From contig NZ_VZZK01000030.1 of the NCBI RefSeq assembly GCF_008806385.1, forward strand, positions 24,933 to 88,932: DNA of 64,000 bases. The letters are read 5' to 3'. The DNA is from Methylobacterium soli. Lineage in GTDB: Bacteria; Pseudomonadota; Alphaproteobacteria; Rhizobiales; Beijerinckiaceae. A program made the position numbers and the translations under genes. Under the pieces are notes generated by a model. The model did no database searches. It was not told where the DNA came from and saw nothing but the letters and a program-made list of their open reading frames with translations. Positions 18,901 through 26,088 of the stretch are shown here, one piece after another. Position 1 is the first letter of the stretch. The number at the start of each line of letters is the position of its first letter.

Positions 18901-19463
18901 ACGACAAGGGCCTCGGCTTCGGACGCGTGGCGGTGAACTTCGCCTCGGCCGAGTTCCGCAAGCCCGACCTCGCCGGCAATGTCCTGGCGGTGCTCGGCGC
19001 ATACGGCATTCCCAGCTCACAGTTCGAGATGGAGGTCACCGAGACCGTCTTTCTCGGCCCTGGTTCGGACAGCGTTCCCGACACCCTCAAGCGCCTGCAC
19101 GAGAGCGGCGTGTTGATCTCGCTGGACGACTTCGGAACCGGCTTCGCCTCGCTGACGCACCTGAAGCAGTTCCCGGTCGATCACATCAAGATCGACCGGA
19201 GCTTCGTTCGGGACATCGAGCACGATGACGACGACGACGCGATCGTGGCCGCGGTGGTCGGTCTCGGCCGCAGCCTCGGGATGAGGGTGACGGCCGAAGG
19301 GGTAGAGACACTGGGGCAGGCCCAGCGGCTCAGCGCGATGGGCTGCGACTACGCCCAAGGTTTCCTCTACGCCAAGCCGATGGCCGGTTCTCGGATTCCG
19401 TGGCTTCTCGGAACGTGGGACCTATCCGCCGCCGGCAGAACTTCGCTCGTGCGGCTAGCCTGA
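15927..19463 (+). CDS. c-di-GMP enzyme with GAF, PAS, two GGDEF domains and one EAL domain
   Basis: A 1178-residue protein. Order: GAF 15-160, PAS 170-290, GGDEF-1 295-455 (GGDEF at 375-379 with I-site RAED 366-369), PAS 495-612, PAS 620-730, GGDEF-2 740-900 (GGDEF at 817-821, I-site RPGD 808-811), EAL 915-1165 (EAL at 945-947; EVTE, DDFGTG, KIDRSF and EGVET present). Both cyclase motifs and the phosphodiesterase motifs look intact, so it could make and break c-di-GMP under control of three sensory domains. No membrane segment is seen. Two GGDEF domains in one chain are uncommon. Confidence 0.9.
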   Translation: MYPLHPLEVERLGALHDLGLSTGVEPQYDAICRTARTLFGVPIAYVSIVGETQQWFKGKCGLNLDGTPREHSLCTYTICSSEVLVVEDATLDERFATSPLVTSEPYTRFYAGAPLVVAPGINVGSLCLIDRVPRIFDREQRAQLEDLARIVVAQLRSSRAEREARESGTSFRLLAENTTDMIVESDLDGTRRYISPAAKTLLGYDPAELVGTTPLDFVHPDEVDALAALLKDVAEGNLGRATAQHRYRRKDGSWIWVEICFGLTRDEATAPPKGIVASIRDISSRKEAERQMAHMARHDPLTGLPNRLLFHESLERELVRAERHAAGFALFCLDLDRFKIVNDTLGHQAGDALLRVVARRLKSVLRAEDTVARLGGDEFVIIHMGHPLPETAARLAERLIAAMAPPVDLDGYPAGIGVSIGIALAPGDAADPDTLFACADRALYRAKSEGRNTYRFHDRSSLHVTDMPLRTDAECETQDAVGCAEDGVVFCGEAERYRLAALATRDAIWDWDLASDRLTMNGSASALFGHGEAEMTVTDAWWRSKIHPDDRERVGASIARLVEGREDRWTDEYRFERRDGTYSEVIDRGFVIRNDRGQAVRMVGAMHDVTEQRRAGAALRSSEERLRLALRAGRMVAWEHNVRTGVSRRSENSMQVLGLPSEDSTFFEHVYPDDRAQMASFLQASESREYREFRYSSPAGRMLWLCSSVERLDEERLVGITFDITERKLAEEQAWRAANYDALTGLPNRRLFQQRFEEFLAAAERSGTCVSLLLFDLDGLRDVNDVRGHDAGDAVLCEAARRLGDGLRPGDFLARLGGDEFALLLVDPLRLEHTTNHAQTLVERLRQPFGYRSHSLSCKASTGIAAFPVHHRDSRELLKDADIALYRAKSRGRGGAVLFSADMRTDMEHRLSIAAEVQAAVEADQFVPFYQPKVCFESGRIVGFEALARWQHPEKGLLAPAYFGSAFENPELATAIGDAVLRKVAADMRSWNDKGLGFGRVAVNFASAEFRKPDLAGNVLAVLGAYGIPSSQFEMEVTETVFLGPGSDSVPDTLKRLHESGVLISLDDFGTGFASLTHLKQFPVDHIKIDRSFVRDIEHDDDDDAIVAAVVGLGRSLGMRVTAEGVETLGQAQRLSAMGCDYAQGFLYAKPMAGSRIPWLLGTWDLSAAGRTSLVRLA

Positions 19464-19557
19464 CCGCAGCCATCCGCACACCTCGCCCAATTCCCTTCCC
19501 TGCCTCCGGCACCCACCGCACCAACTCCCGGACATCGCAGCCAAGGAAGGGATCGGC

Positions 19558-19782
19558 ATGGCAGGCTTCATCGTGATCGAAAGAGACTCGAGCCGCGTCT
19601 ATGGCGACACCGCCCGCCTCGGATCGGGCGGAGACGTGATCCCGCCCGCGGATGCGGACTGCTTCCTGGATCGGAGATCCGGTTGCGCCGCGCGAGGCTT
19701 CGGCCACGTCAGCCCCAAGAGCGATGCCGCCAGCTACGACGTCTACGAGGTTCCGCCATCCCATGCCGCCGGCGCACGGTAA
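19558..19782 (+). CDS. Small hypothetical protein
   Basis: A 74-residue frame preceded by a plausible AAGGAAGGGATCGGC ribosome site. It starts MAGFIVIERDSSRVYGDT and contains two cysteines. No family is recognised. It follows the GGDEF/EAL gene by about 95 bases on the same strand. The good ribosome site makes it more likely to be real than other small frames here. Confidence 0.45.
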   Translation: MAGFIVIERDSSRVYGDTARLGSGGDVIPPADADCFLDRRSGCAARGFGHVSPKSDAASYDVYEVPPSHAAGAR

Positions 19783-19873
19783 ACGAAAACGAGGCTCACA
19801 CGCCTGGCCGTGCCACGTCCGCTTTTTCTCCTGAAGCGAACATCCGAAGCGGCAGGTTGGAAGGTCTGCAAGG

Positions 19874-20070
19874 GGTCACTCGGAGGCTTTCACCTGAGCC
19901 GCGCCGAACGTCCGCTTGTCCCCTTCCCAGGCCGCAAAGCCGACGGGCCGCAATCGGCCAGGACCGGCCGCTTCGCGTCCATGGCCGTCGTACAGCCGCC
20001 CCCGTCCGTTTTCTGGAAGCGGACGCTGTGACAGCGTAGGCTTTGGGTCTTGACCGCGCCAAAACCGGAA
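19874..20070. repeat. Dispersed ~200-bp repeat, copy A (uninterrupted)
   Basis: This copy starts GGTCACTCGGAGGC, passes through GCCGAACGTCCGCTTG and CGGCCGCTTCGCGTCCATGG, and ends near GGGTCTTGACCGCGCC. The same order of blocks is found at 48209-48380 and, split by an insertion sequence, at 28985-29025 plus 30384-30545. It is non-coding and contains several short self-complementary blocks (GGCCGC/GCGGCC-like). It fills much of the gene-free gap 19783-20162. Confidence 0.6.
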
Positions 20071-20162
20071 AATTGAGCTCGAACGAGCTACTCCTGCGAT
20101 CCTTGAGTCCGATTGCAACAGGTCCCCAGCACGTCTCCTTCCCGGAGCGCGCAGGCGTGTGG

Positions 20163-21425
20163 CTACAACACCTTCGCCAGATAATCGTACGCCGTCAGCG
20201 CATGAACCTTTGCAACGACGCGCAGCTCGTCGGTCAGGATGTACTCGTCGGGCCCGCCCATATTATAGGGGGTCAGCCCGAAAACGACCGTTGGGATGCC
20301 GTGCATGCGATACCAGCGCGAATCCGAAGCGCCGACCCGCATGTTGAGAGCGGGGCGTGAGCCTTGCACCTCTTCCGCCACCTCGGTCAGGTAACGGACG
20401 ATTTCATGCTCGGGATCCGTGTAGTTGGGCTCAAAGCGCCGGATCACGCGCCAAGTCACGCCCTCGAGCGGTGAGAGCCACGCGTCGAGATGAGCGTCGA
20501 TTTCTTGCGTGCTGACGCCTACCGGCAGCCGGATGTCAGCACGCGCCAGTGCATGCGTGGGCACGAGGTTCGGAGAGATGCCCCCCTCGATGATGCCGAT
20601 GTTCACCGTGACGCTTTCGAGCGTGCGGGTCTCCCCTGCTCCAGATAGCGCCTCTGAGATCGACGCACTTCGGGCAATGGCGGCGGTTACGACGGGTGGC
20701 GCCTGCACCGGTAATGCCTCGAGTTGCTTGACCGCATCGAGCGCTGTGCGCAACCGGTCAATCGCATTCACCCCCTTGTGAACATGAGCGCCGTGCGCCG
20801 GCGATCCACTCGCCTCGATCTCAAGCCAGTAGAGGCCCTTTTCGCCGAAACGCACGACCATCGGCGATCCGACATCCCCGCAGATGTTGGCGTCTCCGCT
20901 GGCGTGCGGGAGGTGCTTAAGCATGTAGCCCGATCCGAGTGATCCCATGTTCTCTTCGTCGCCCGCGAGCGTGACGACGATCTCACCCGCCCAGGTCTCC
21001 CGGTGCGCGGCCAGGATGGAGGCGGCGAGGATTGAGGCCGCGACGCCACCCTTCATGTCGGAGACGCCCCGGCCGTAGAGCCGGCCATCCTTAAGCACAC
21101 CGCCGAGCGGCGGCACCGACCAGGGCAGGTTCTCGCCGATCGGAAATGTGTCGAGGTGACCGTTGAAGATGATCCGCCGGCCGGATCCGTTGCCGCAGAT
21201 GCGGGCCAGCAAGCTGACGACGCCCGGCTCCGGCTCGACCCACTCGATCGCGACGCCCGGAATCCGCCGCAGCAACTCCTCCGCCACCTTAGCAACGTCC
21301 CGGGTGTCGCTCGGAGGATTGGGCGAGGCGGCCGCCACGAGCACCTGGGTCATGGCAATGAGTTGCGGCAGCATCGCATCGACGGCAACCGAAATTTGGG
21401 CGCGGACAGCTTTCGTTGAGGACAT
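20163..21425 (-). CDS. M20-family metallo-amidohydrolase (ArgE/DapE-like)
   Basis: A 420-residue M20 peptidase/deacylase. Metal-site motifs are seen in FNGHLDTFPIG, RGVSDMKGGVA (bridging Asp) and LAGDEENMGSLG (catalytic and metal Glu), with the dimerisation lid around SGSPAHGAHVHKGVNAIDRL. Family members hydrolyse N-acyl amino acids or succinyl-diaminopimelate. It lies downstream of an amino-acid ABC importer on the same strand, after a 200-base gap. A role in removing an acyl or amino-acid group from an imported conjugate fits this setting but is inferred. Confidence 0.88.
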   Translation of the reverse strand: MSSTKAVRAQISVAVDAMLPQLIAMTQVLVAAASPNPPSDTRDVAKVAEELLRRIPGVAIEWVEPEPGVVSLLARICGNGSGRRIIFNGHLDTFPIGENLPWSVPPLGGVLKDGRLYGRGVSDMKGGVAASILAASILAAHRETWAGEIVVTLAGDEENMGSLGSGYMLKHLPHASGDANICGDVGSPMVVRFGEKGLYWLEIEASGSPAHGAHVHKGVNAIDRLRTALDAVKQLEALPVQAPPVVTAAIARSASISEALSGAGETRTLESVTVNIGIIEGGISPNLVPTHALARADIRLPVGVSTQEIDAHLDAWLSPLEGVTWRVIRRFEPNYTDPEHEIVRYLTEVAEEVQGSRPALNMRVGASDSRWYRMHGIPTVVFGLTPYNMGGPDEYILTDELRVVAKVHALTAYDYLAKVL

Positions 21426-21483
21426 TCTGGCTCAGCCTGACAAGCCGCGGCTGCACAACAACCCTGAAGCGCGCGGCACAAAT

Positions 21484-21606
21484 TTATGGGGGTTTGCCGA
21501 GATGGCACCGGCAACTGGACGATCGGTAGAATTCCGGGATCTTGCAGATCCACTCTCCCGGAAACTGCTTCTGCATCGCCGTGAACTGGGTCTCGCGGCG
21601 GCACAT
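21484..21606 (-). CDS. Very short ORF between ABC transporter and M20 genes, doubtful
   Basis: A 40-codon frame starting at ATG 21606 with protein-like composition (AMQKQFPGEWICKIPEFYR) and several cysteines. No family is recognised. It lies in the 200-base gap between the fused transporter gene and the M20 gene, in the same direction. It may be a small protein or a remnant. Confidence 0.25.
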   Translation of the reverse strand: MCRRETQFTAMQKQFPGEWICKIPEFYRSSSCRCHLGKPP

Positions 21607-21625
21607 CACTTAGCCCATTGCCACA

Positions 21626-23398
21626 CTACGCGGCGCTGGATTCCGCGGCCGCGACTGGCTCGCATTCCATGATGCGCAGGAAACGCCGCGTCCGCTCGTG
21701 CTGCGGGTTGTCGAGCACCTCTGCTGGCGTTCCGGCTTCGACGACCAGACCACCGTCCATGAAGACGACGCGGTCGGCCACCTCACGGGCAAAGCGGATT
21801 TCATGCGTCACCACCACCATCGTCATGCCGGCATCGGCCAGCTTGCGCATGACCGCAAGGACTTCGCCCACCAGTTCCGGATCGAGCGCTGACGTCGGCT
21901 CGTCGAACAGCATCACGCGCGGCGAGATCGCGAGGGCGCGCGCAATTGCTACCCGCTGCTGCTGCCCACCCGAGAGACGATGCGGCAAATGGTTGACGTG
22001 GTTCTGCAGGCCGACCTCGTCCAGAAGGCGAAGGCCTAGTTGCCGCGCTTCGACCGGATCCATCTTGAAGACGCGGATCGGCGCCTCGATCACGTTTTCG
22101 AGCGCCGTCATATGGTTGAAGAGATTGAAGTGCTGAAAGACCATGCTGATGCGCGCTGCGGCCCGGGCTTGCGCCAGCCCGCCGGTGGGCTTCAGCTGGC
22201 CGCCTGGAATACGCTGGTAGCCGATGTGCTGGCCGGCGACGGTGATCTCACCCCAATCGATCGTGTCTAGATGGTTGATGGTGCGCAGGAATGTGCTTTT
22301 GCCTGAGCCGCTGGGCCCGAGCAGCACGACGACCTCACCTCGCTTCACGGTCAGGTCAATGCCGCACAGCACTTTCTGCGCGCCGTACTGCTTATGAACA
22401 TTGCGGCAGACGATAAGAGGCTCGCTTGATCGCGCACCGTCGCTGGGCGCGCGCCCGAGAACTTCGGCCAAAGTGCCCCTCGACGAGGCGTCCTTGCCCC
22501 CCGCGATCGCCAGTGGTGTGCTCGACCGAGGTGGGGCCTTGCCGGTGACCAAGGCAGTAACGCCGGGAGTTTCGGTCCGCTTCAGCGAGAAGCCGAACAT
22601 ACGCCGCAGCGGATCCGGTGCCGTACGGTCGCGCTCGAGGTCGAAGCGAGCCTCGGCCCACGCCTGGATCAACGAGATGACACTCGTCAGCAGGAGGTAA
22701 ATCAGGCCAGCCGCCGCGAATACGACGAAGAACCGAAAGTTCTGGCCGACGATCTGCTGCGCCCGAAAGGTCAGCTCGTTCACGAAGATGATCGACGCGA
22801 TCGATGTCAGCTTCAGCATGCTGATCGTGTCATTCCCAATCCCGGGAAGGATGGCCCGCATGGCCTGCGGCAGCACGATCCGTCGGAGCGTGAGGAAGGG
22901 GCTCATTCCGAGCGATGTTGCAGCAACGGCCTGGTTCTTATTCACCGACAAGATTCCGCCGCGGATAATCTCGGCGCTGAAGGCCGCCTGATTGAGGGCG
23001 AACCCGATCACGGCCGTTGTGAAGCTGCTGAACTTGAGCCCGATGAAAGGCAGCGCGTCGAAGATGAAGACGAGTTGGAGGAGTTGCGGAGTGCCGCGCA
23101 TGATCCAGATGTAGAACCAGGCCGAAGCTCTCACGACGCGGAACGAGGAAAGGCGCATGAGGGCGAGGCCGAGGCCGAGCGCGAGACCGGCCGCCATGGC
23201 AATGGCTGTAATCTCGACCGCGATGAGCGCCCCTTCCCACAGAAATCCCGACGTCACGTAGGACAGGAACTCACGGGCCCAATGCGTCTCCCCCTTGTCG
23301 CCCGGGGCCAGGTTGTCGGCCTGGGTGCTTGTAGTGAAAACGAGGGGGAAGGCCAGGACCATCGTCAACAGACTCGCTAGATAATTTTTCTGAAGCAT
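21626..23398 (-). CDS. Polar amino-acid ABC transporter, permease fused to ATPase
   Basis: About 590 residues from ATG 23398; a TTG start at 23428 is possible. Residues 1-28 look like a signal peptide or first membrane segment (LLTMVLAFPLVFTTSTQA). Residues about 50-265 form a HisM/GltK-type permease with the EAA loop (EIIRGGILSVNKNQAVAATS). After a linker, residues about 330-585 form a GlnQ-type ATPase with Walker A GPSGSGKST, signature LSGGQQQRVAIARAL and Walker B VMLFDEPTSALDPE. Such permease-ATPase fusions are a minority arrangement. It follows the binding-protein gene by 31 bases and should work with it to import a polar amino acid or conjugate. Confidence 0.9.
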   Translation of the reverse strand: MLQKNYLASLLTMVLAFPLVFTTSTQADNLAPGDKGETHWAREFLSYVTSGFLWEGALIAVEITAIAMAAGLALGLGLALMRLSSFRVVRASAWFYIWIMRGTPQLLQLVFIFDALPFIGLKFSSFTTAVIGFALNQAAFSAEIIRGGILSVNKNQAVAATSLGMSPFLTLRRIVLPQAMRAILPGIGNDTISMLKLTSIASIIFVNELTFRAQQIVGQNFRFFVVFAAAGLIYLLLTSVISLIQAWAEARFDLERDRTAPDPLRRMFGFSLKRTETPGVTALVTGKAPPRSSTPLAIAGGKDASSRGTLAEVLGRAPSDGARSSEPLIVCRNVHKQYGAQKVLCGIDLTVKRGEVVVLLGPSGSGKSTFLRTINHLDTIDWGEITVAGQHIGYQRIPGGQLKPTGGLAQARAAARISMVFQHFNLFNHMTALENVIEAPIRVFKMDPVEARQLGLRLLDEVGLQNHVNHLPHRLSGGQQQRVAIARALAISPRVMLFDEPTSALDPELVGEVLAVMRKLADAGMTMVVVTHEIRFAREVADRVVFMDGGLVVEAGTPAEVLDNPQHERTRRFLRIMECEPVAAAESSAA

Positions 23399-23429
23399 GA
23401 CCTGATCCTGGCCGACCACAGCGCCCAAT

Positions 23430-24296
23430 TTAGTTGGTCTTGACCTGGGTGCTTACCTCGAGGCCTGGATCGACCCCGTACTTTTGGAAGATCGCCTTCT
23501 GCTCGCCCTTGCTCTGCAGGATGGCGAGGCCGTCATGGATGACGGCCGCAAGATCGCTGTCACCCTTCTTGACAGCGGCGGCGATGATCAGCCCGCTGTA
23601 GGTCGCAAACCCCCGCGCGTACTTCTTCGGATTGCTGCTTGCGGTCGCGTCGACGAAGCCCAAATCCCACAGGAGCACATCGGTGCGGCTGTTATCGAGC
23701 AGGCGAAGACCGGAGGCGAGGTCCTGGAACGGCATCACGTTGACGCCCGGCAGGCCGCCCGCTCGGCAGACCTTGTCCTGCTCCTTCATCGTCACGTCTT
23801 CGACGCTGCCGACACCGTACGACACCGTCCGGCCGCACAGATCGTCCTTCTTGGTGATGTTCTGAGGATTGCCGGCCGGGACCAGGGCACCAGTTCCGGC
23901 CTTCATGTACAGAATAAGATCGACTGACTTCGCGCGTTCCGGCTTATAGTAGAGGTTATCCCACATCACGTCGATCTGGCCGCTCATCACAGCGGGGAGA
24001 AGTCCAGACCAGCCTCCGAGAAAAAATTCGTGCTTCACACCCGCACAGGTGAAGACGGCTCGAGCAAGGTCGGCGTCGACACCGATGACCTTCGTGAAGT
24101 CGGCGGCATCGCGCATGACGTATGGAGGAGTCTGCGGGTCCACTCCGATCTTGATCGTTCGACCGGCGAGACCTGGATATTTCTGTGCGATCTTGTCAGG
24201 CTCGCAGACAGGCTGCTGCGCAACCGCTGCACTTGTCATGAACAAACCGATGTTAAGCGTGGCGGCCCCGATCATAGTGGCTGCGTGAGAGCGCAT
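23430..24296 (-). CDS. ABC transporter substrate-binding protein, family 3
   Basis: A 288-residue periplasmic binding protein. I choose ATG 24296 because a signal peptide follows (MRSHAATMIGAATLNIGLF, then MTSAAVAQQ). The mature part shows the family-3 pattern (IKIGVDPQTPPYVMRD, GVDADLARAVF, LLPAVMSGQIDVMWDNLYY, GRTVSYGVGSVED). Paired cysteines may form disulfides. It is the first gene of the importer operon. The upstream region holds a sigma-54-like promoter at 24398-24414 and a predicted structured leader. The ligand is unknown. Confidence 0.88.
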   Translation of the reverse strand: MRSHAATMIGAATLNIGLFMTSAAVAQQPVCEPDKIAQKYPGLAGRTIKIGVDPQTPPYVMRDAADFTKVIGVDADLARAVFTCAGVKHEFFLGGWSGLLPAVMSGQIDVMWDNLYYKPERAKSVDLILYMKAGTGALVPAGNPQNITKKDDLCGRTVSYGVGSVEDVTMKEQDKVCRAGGLPGVNVMPFQDLASGLRLLDNSRTDVLLWDLGFVDATASSNPKKYARGFATYSGLIIAAAVKKGDSDLAAVIHDGLAILQSKGEQKAIFQKYGVDPGLEVSTQVKTN

Positions 24297-24351
24297 CTGT
24301 CTAACCCCTCGAGTCGAAAGATAAGTCCTGTCCCCCGCCAGAAACGCAGAG

Positions 24352-24386
24352 GAGTGCCTTTTTCTAGCACTCATTCCCTTGAGTGC
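24352..24386 (-). promoter_or_regulatory. Possible alternative hairpins in the importer mRNA leader
   Basis: On the minus strand three 6-base arms follow one another: GCACTC (24386-24381), GAGTGC (24372-24367) and GCACTC (24357-24352). The middle arm can pair with either the first or the last, giving two mutually exclusive stem-loops. If the sigma-54 site just upstream is used, the transcript would start at about 24387 with the first arm at its very 5' end. The arrangement could be an operator array or a leader switch. Confidence 0.4.
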
Positions 24387-24397
24387 CGCTTTCGTGA

Positions 24398-24414
24398 AGC
24401 AATTGACATGCCAA
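24398..24414 (-). promoter_or_regulatory. Sigma-54 (-24/-12) type promoter of the ABC importer
   Basis: The minus strand reads TTGGCATG, TCAA, TTGCT. This matches the sigma-54 consensus (YTGGCACG, N4, TTGCW) except C to T in the first box, and has the required 10 bases between GG and GC. It is 102 bases upstream of the binding-protein ATG. Nitrogen- or activator-dependent expression of the importer is the natural reading. Confidence 0.65.
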
Positions 24415-24535
24415 ATGCCCGATTACCACAAAGCTATAATTTCAGCGTTGTTAGGCCAATAGACATCGCGCGTTCCGGATATCAGGCCGAAACGGTATTC
24501 TAACACTCAGAAATGTTGCCGAGGCTGCCCGTCGC

Positions 24536-25072
24536 CTATGGCGGTAGCATGTTGATCTTCATTGCGAGGCTTTGCGCGAGGGTCGTGAACTCTCCGCCAT
24601 GGAAGATCAGCGGGCGGAGCTCAGCCGCGGCGTACGCGTGGTAAACCCGGCCGACAAAGATCTCGTGATCGCCGCCGTCGTAGGCGGCGTGCTTCTCGCA
24701 CTCGAACACCCCTGCCGCGCCGCCGATCAGCGGACAGCCTGACAGCCCGTGGACGACCTCGATGCCGTGCCACTTGTCGGCGCGCGGCGTGGCGAAGATC
24801 CGCGCCAGGTCAAGCTGCCTCTCGCTGAGCACATTGATGGCAAAGGAGCGGGCTGCCCTGAAAACGGGCAGGCTGTGCAGTTTGCGCCCAAGGTTGACCG
24901 AGACGAGCGGCGGATCGAGCGAGACCGAGGTGAAGGAGTTGGCCGTCACCCCGGCGCGCGTTCCGTCGGGACTGACTGCGGTGACGATGGTCACGCCGGT
25001 CGCGAAGCAGCCCAGGGTGCTTCGCAACGTCCGGAAGTCGGCCTGTTCGATCGGGACAGGCGCCGCCGTCAC
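24536..25072 (-). CDS. Flavin reductase, HpaC-like
   Basis: A 178-residue flavin reductase-domain protein. The family signature is seen in LGCFATGVTIVTAVSPDGTR, GVTANSFTSVSLDPPLVSVN and the C-terminal GDHEIFVGRV (His of the NAD/flavin site). It would supply reduced FAD/FMN to the HpaB-like oxygenase encoded two genes upstream. Its start overlaps the stop of the aspartoacylase-family gene by 4 bases, which indicates translational coupling. Confidence 0.88.
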   Translation of the reverse strand: MTAAPVPIEQADFRTLRSTLGCFATGVTIVTAVSPDGTRAGVTANSFTSVSLDPPLVSVNLGRKLHSLPVFRAARSFAINVLSERQLDLARIFATPRADKWHGIEVVHGLSGCPLIGGAAGVFECEKHAAYDGGDHEIFVGRVYHAYAAAELRPLIFHGGEFTTLAQSLAMKINMLPP

Positions 25073-26073
25073 AGCAGCCCGAGCGTGGCGACCCGCTCCC
25101 CCCGCGAGACCGTTCCCAGCGTCGTGGCTCTCACGAACAGGCCGTCGACGGGGGCAGTGACGGTCTCCAGAACGTCGCCGAAGACGTCCAGGATGACTCC
25201 GATGCGGTCGCCCTTCTTCAACTCCTGTCCGAGTTCGGCCTCCGTCACGAGCAGGCCACCATGGTGCGCGCGCAGGCCCAGGAACTCACGCATCAGGTGC
25301 GTCTTGGCCGGGGGGACTCGCTCGCCCTCAGTCATGCCCAGCGATCGCAGCAAGTTCAGAACGCACTGGGCTCCTGTCGCGACGGATTCCTCTTCGAGAC
25401 GTCCGCCCTCGCCGATCTCGAAGGTGAAGCAGGGAACACCGGCCCGGGTCGCCTCGACGCACAGGATGCCATCGCTGACATACATCCCGCGCTCGCCTCG
25501 CATGATCCAACCGCTTCCAAGTGCATGCGCGAGTTCCTCCGCCTTCGCCGCGCCGGGGCCGAGATCGGGATTACCCAGGATTGCGATGGGGACGTAGCGC
25601 CCGCCACGCGTCGGCGTATGCACGTCGAGCGCGTAATCGCATTGCGTGATCAGCCCGAAGAGCCGCGCCGCGATGACCTGGGCGATGTTTCCGTCCGGAT
25701 CTCCGGGGAAGCAGGTCCAGGCGTCGGCCGGAACCTGGTCGAGTGGTGACTTCAGGAACTGCGCGATGGGCAGGCGGTGGTCGGCGTGTAGGGCGAGTGG
25801 CTGCTGCACCGGGACGCAGACGATGCTGCCGGACAGCGCTTTTGGATCGATGGTTGCAAGGGCCCGCGCCAGCAGGGCGATGCCGTTTACCTCGTCACCG
25901 TGAATGGCGGCGCCGAGATAGACCCGGGGACCGGGTCTGGTGCCGTTGATCAGATGGATGGGCAGCGAAACCACGGTGCCGTCGGCAAGTTCCAGGGCCG
26001 GAATGCGCCCGCGCTGCTGCTCTCCTGGCGCAACGACGAAGCCCTCGATGTTCATAGATTCCACGAACGTCAT
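25069..26073 (-). CDS. Succinylglutamate desuccinylase/aspartoacylase-family deacylase
   Basis: A 334-residue M14-like zinc deacylase. Zinc ligands are seen in YLGAAIHGDEVNG (His and Glu), and DYALDVHTPTRGG supplies the second His. A conserved Glu lies in CFTFEIGEGG. The C-terminal domain (LLVTEAELGQELKKGDRIG) resembles the beta-barrel extension of bacterial AstE/DoeB-like members. It should remove an acyl group from an N-acyl amino acid or similar amide. It lies between the two monooxygenase subunit genes, so deacylation is probably part of the same pathway. Confidence 0.85.
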   Translation of the reverse strand: MTFVESMNIEGFVVAPGEQQRGRIPALELADGTVVSLPIHLINGTRPGPRVYLGAAIHGDEVNGIALLARALATIDPKALSGSIVCVPVQQPLALHADHRLPIAQFLKSPLDQVPADAWTCFPGDPDGNIAQVIAARLFGLITQCDYALDVHTPTRGGRYVPIAILGNPDLGPGAAKAEELAHALGSGWIMRGERGMYVSDGILCVEATRAGVPCFTFEIGEGGRLEEESVATGAQCVLNLLRSLGMTEGERVPPAKTHLMREFLGLRAHHGGLLVTEAELGQELKKGDRIGVILDVFGDVLETVTAPVDGLFVRATTLGTVSRGERVATLGLL

Positions 26074-26088
26074 CGTTCTACCTTTCCC

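Noticed and set aside
20163..21425. Assignment of the M20 gene as dapE
   Set aside because: The gene is in a catabolic and transport setting, not with lysine or diaminopimelate genes, and M20 sequences are too broad to name a substrate.
24405..24443. Plus-strand TTGACA and TATAAT boxes
   Set aside because: The spacing between them is about 26 bases, far from the 16-18 needed. The minus-strand sigma-54 reading of the same bases fits better.
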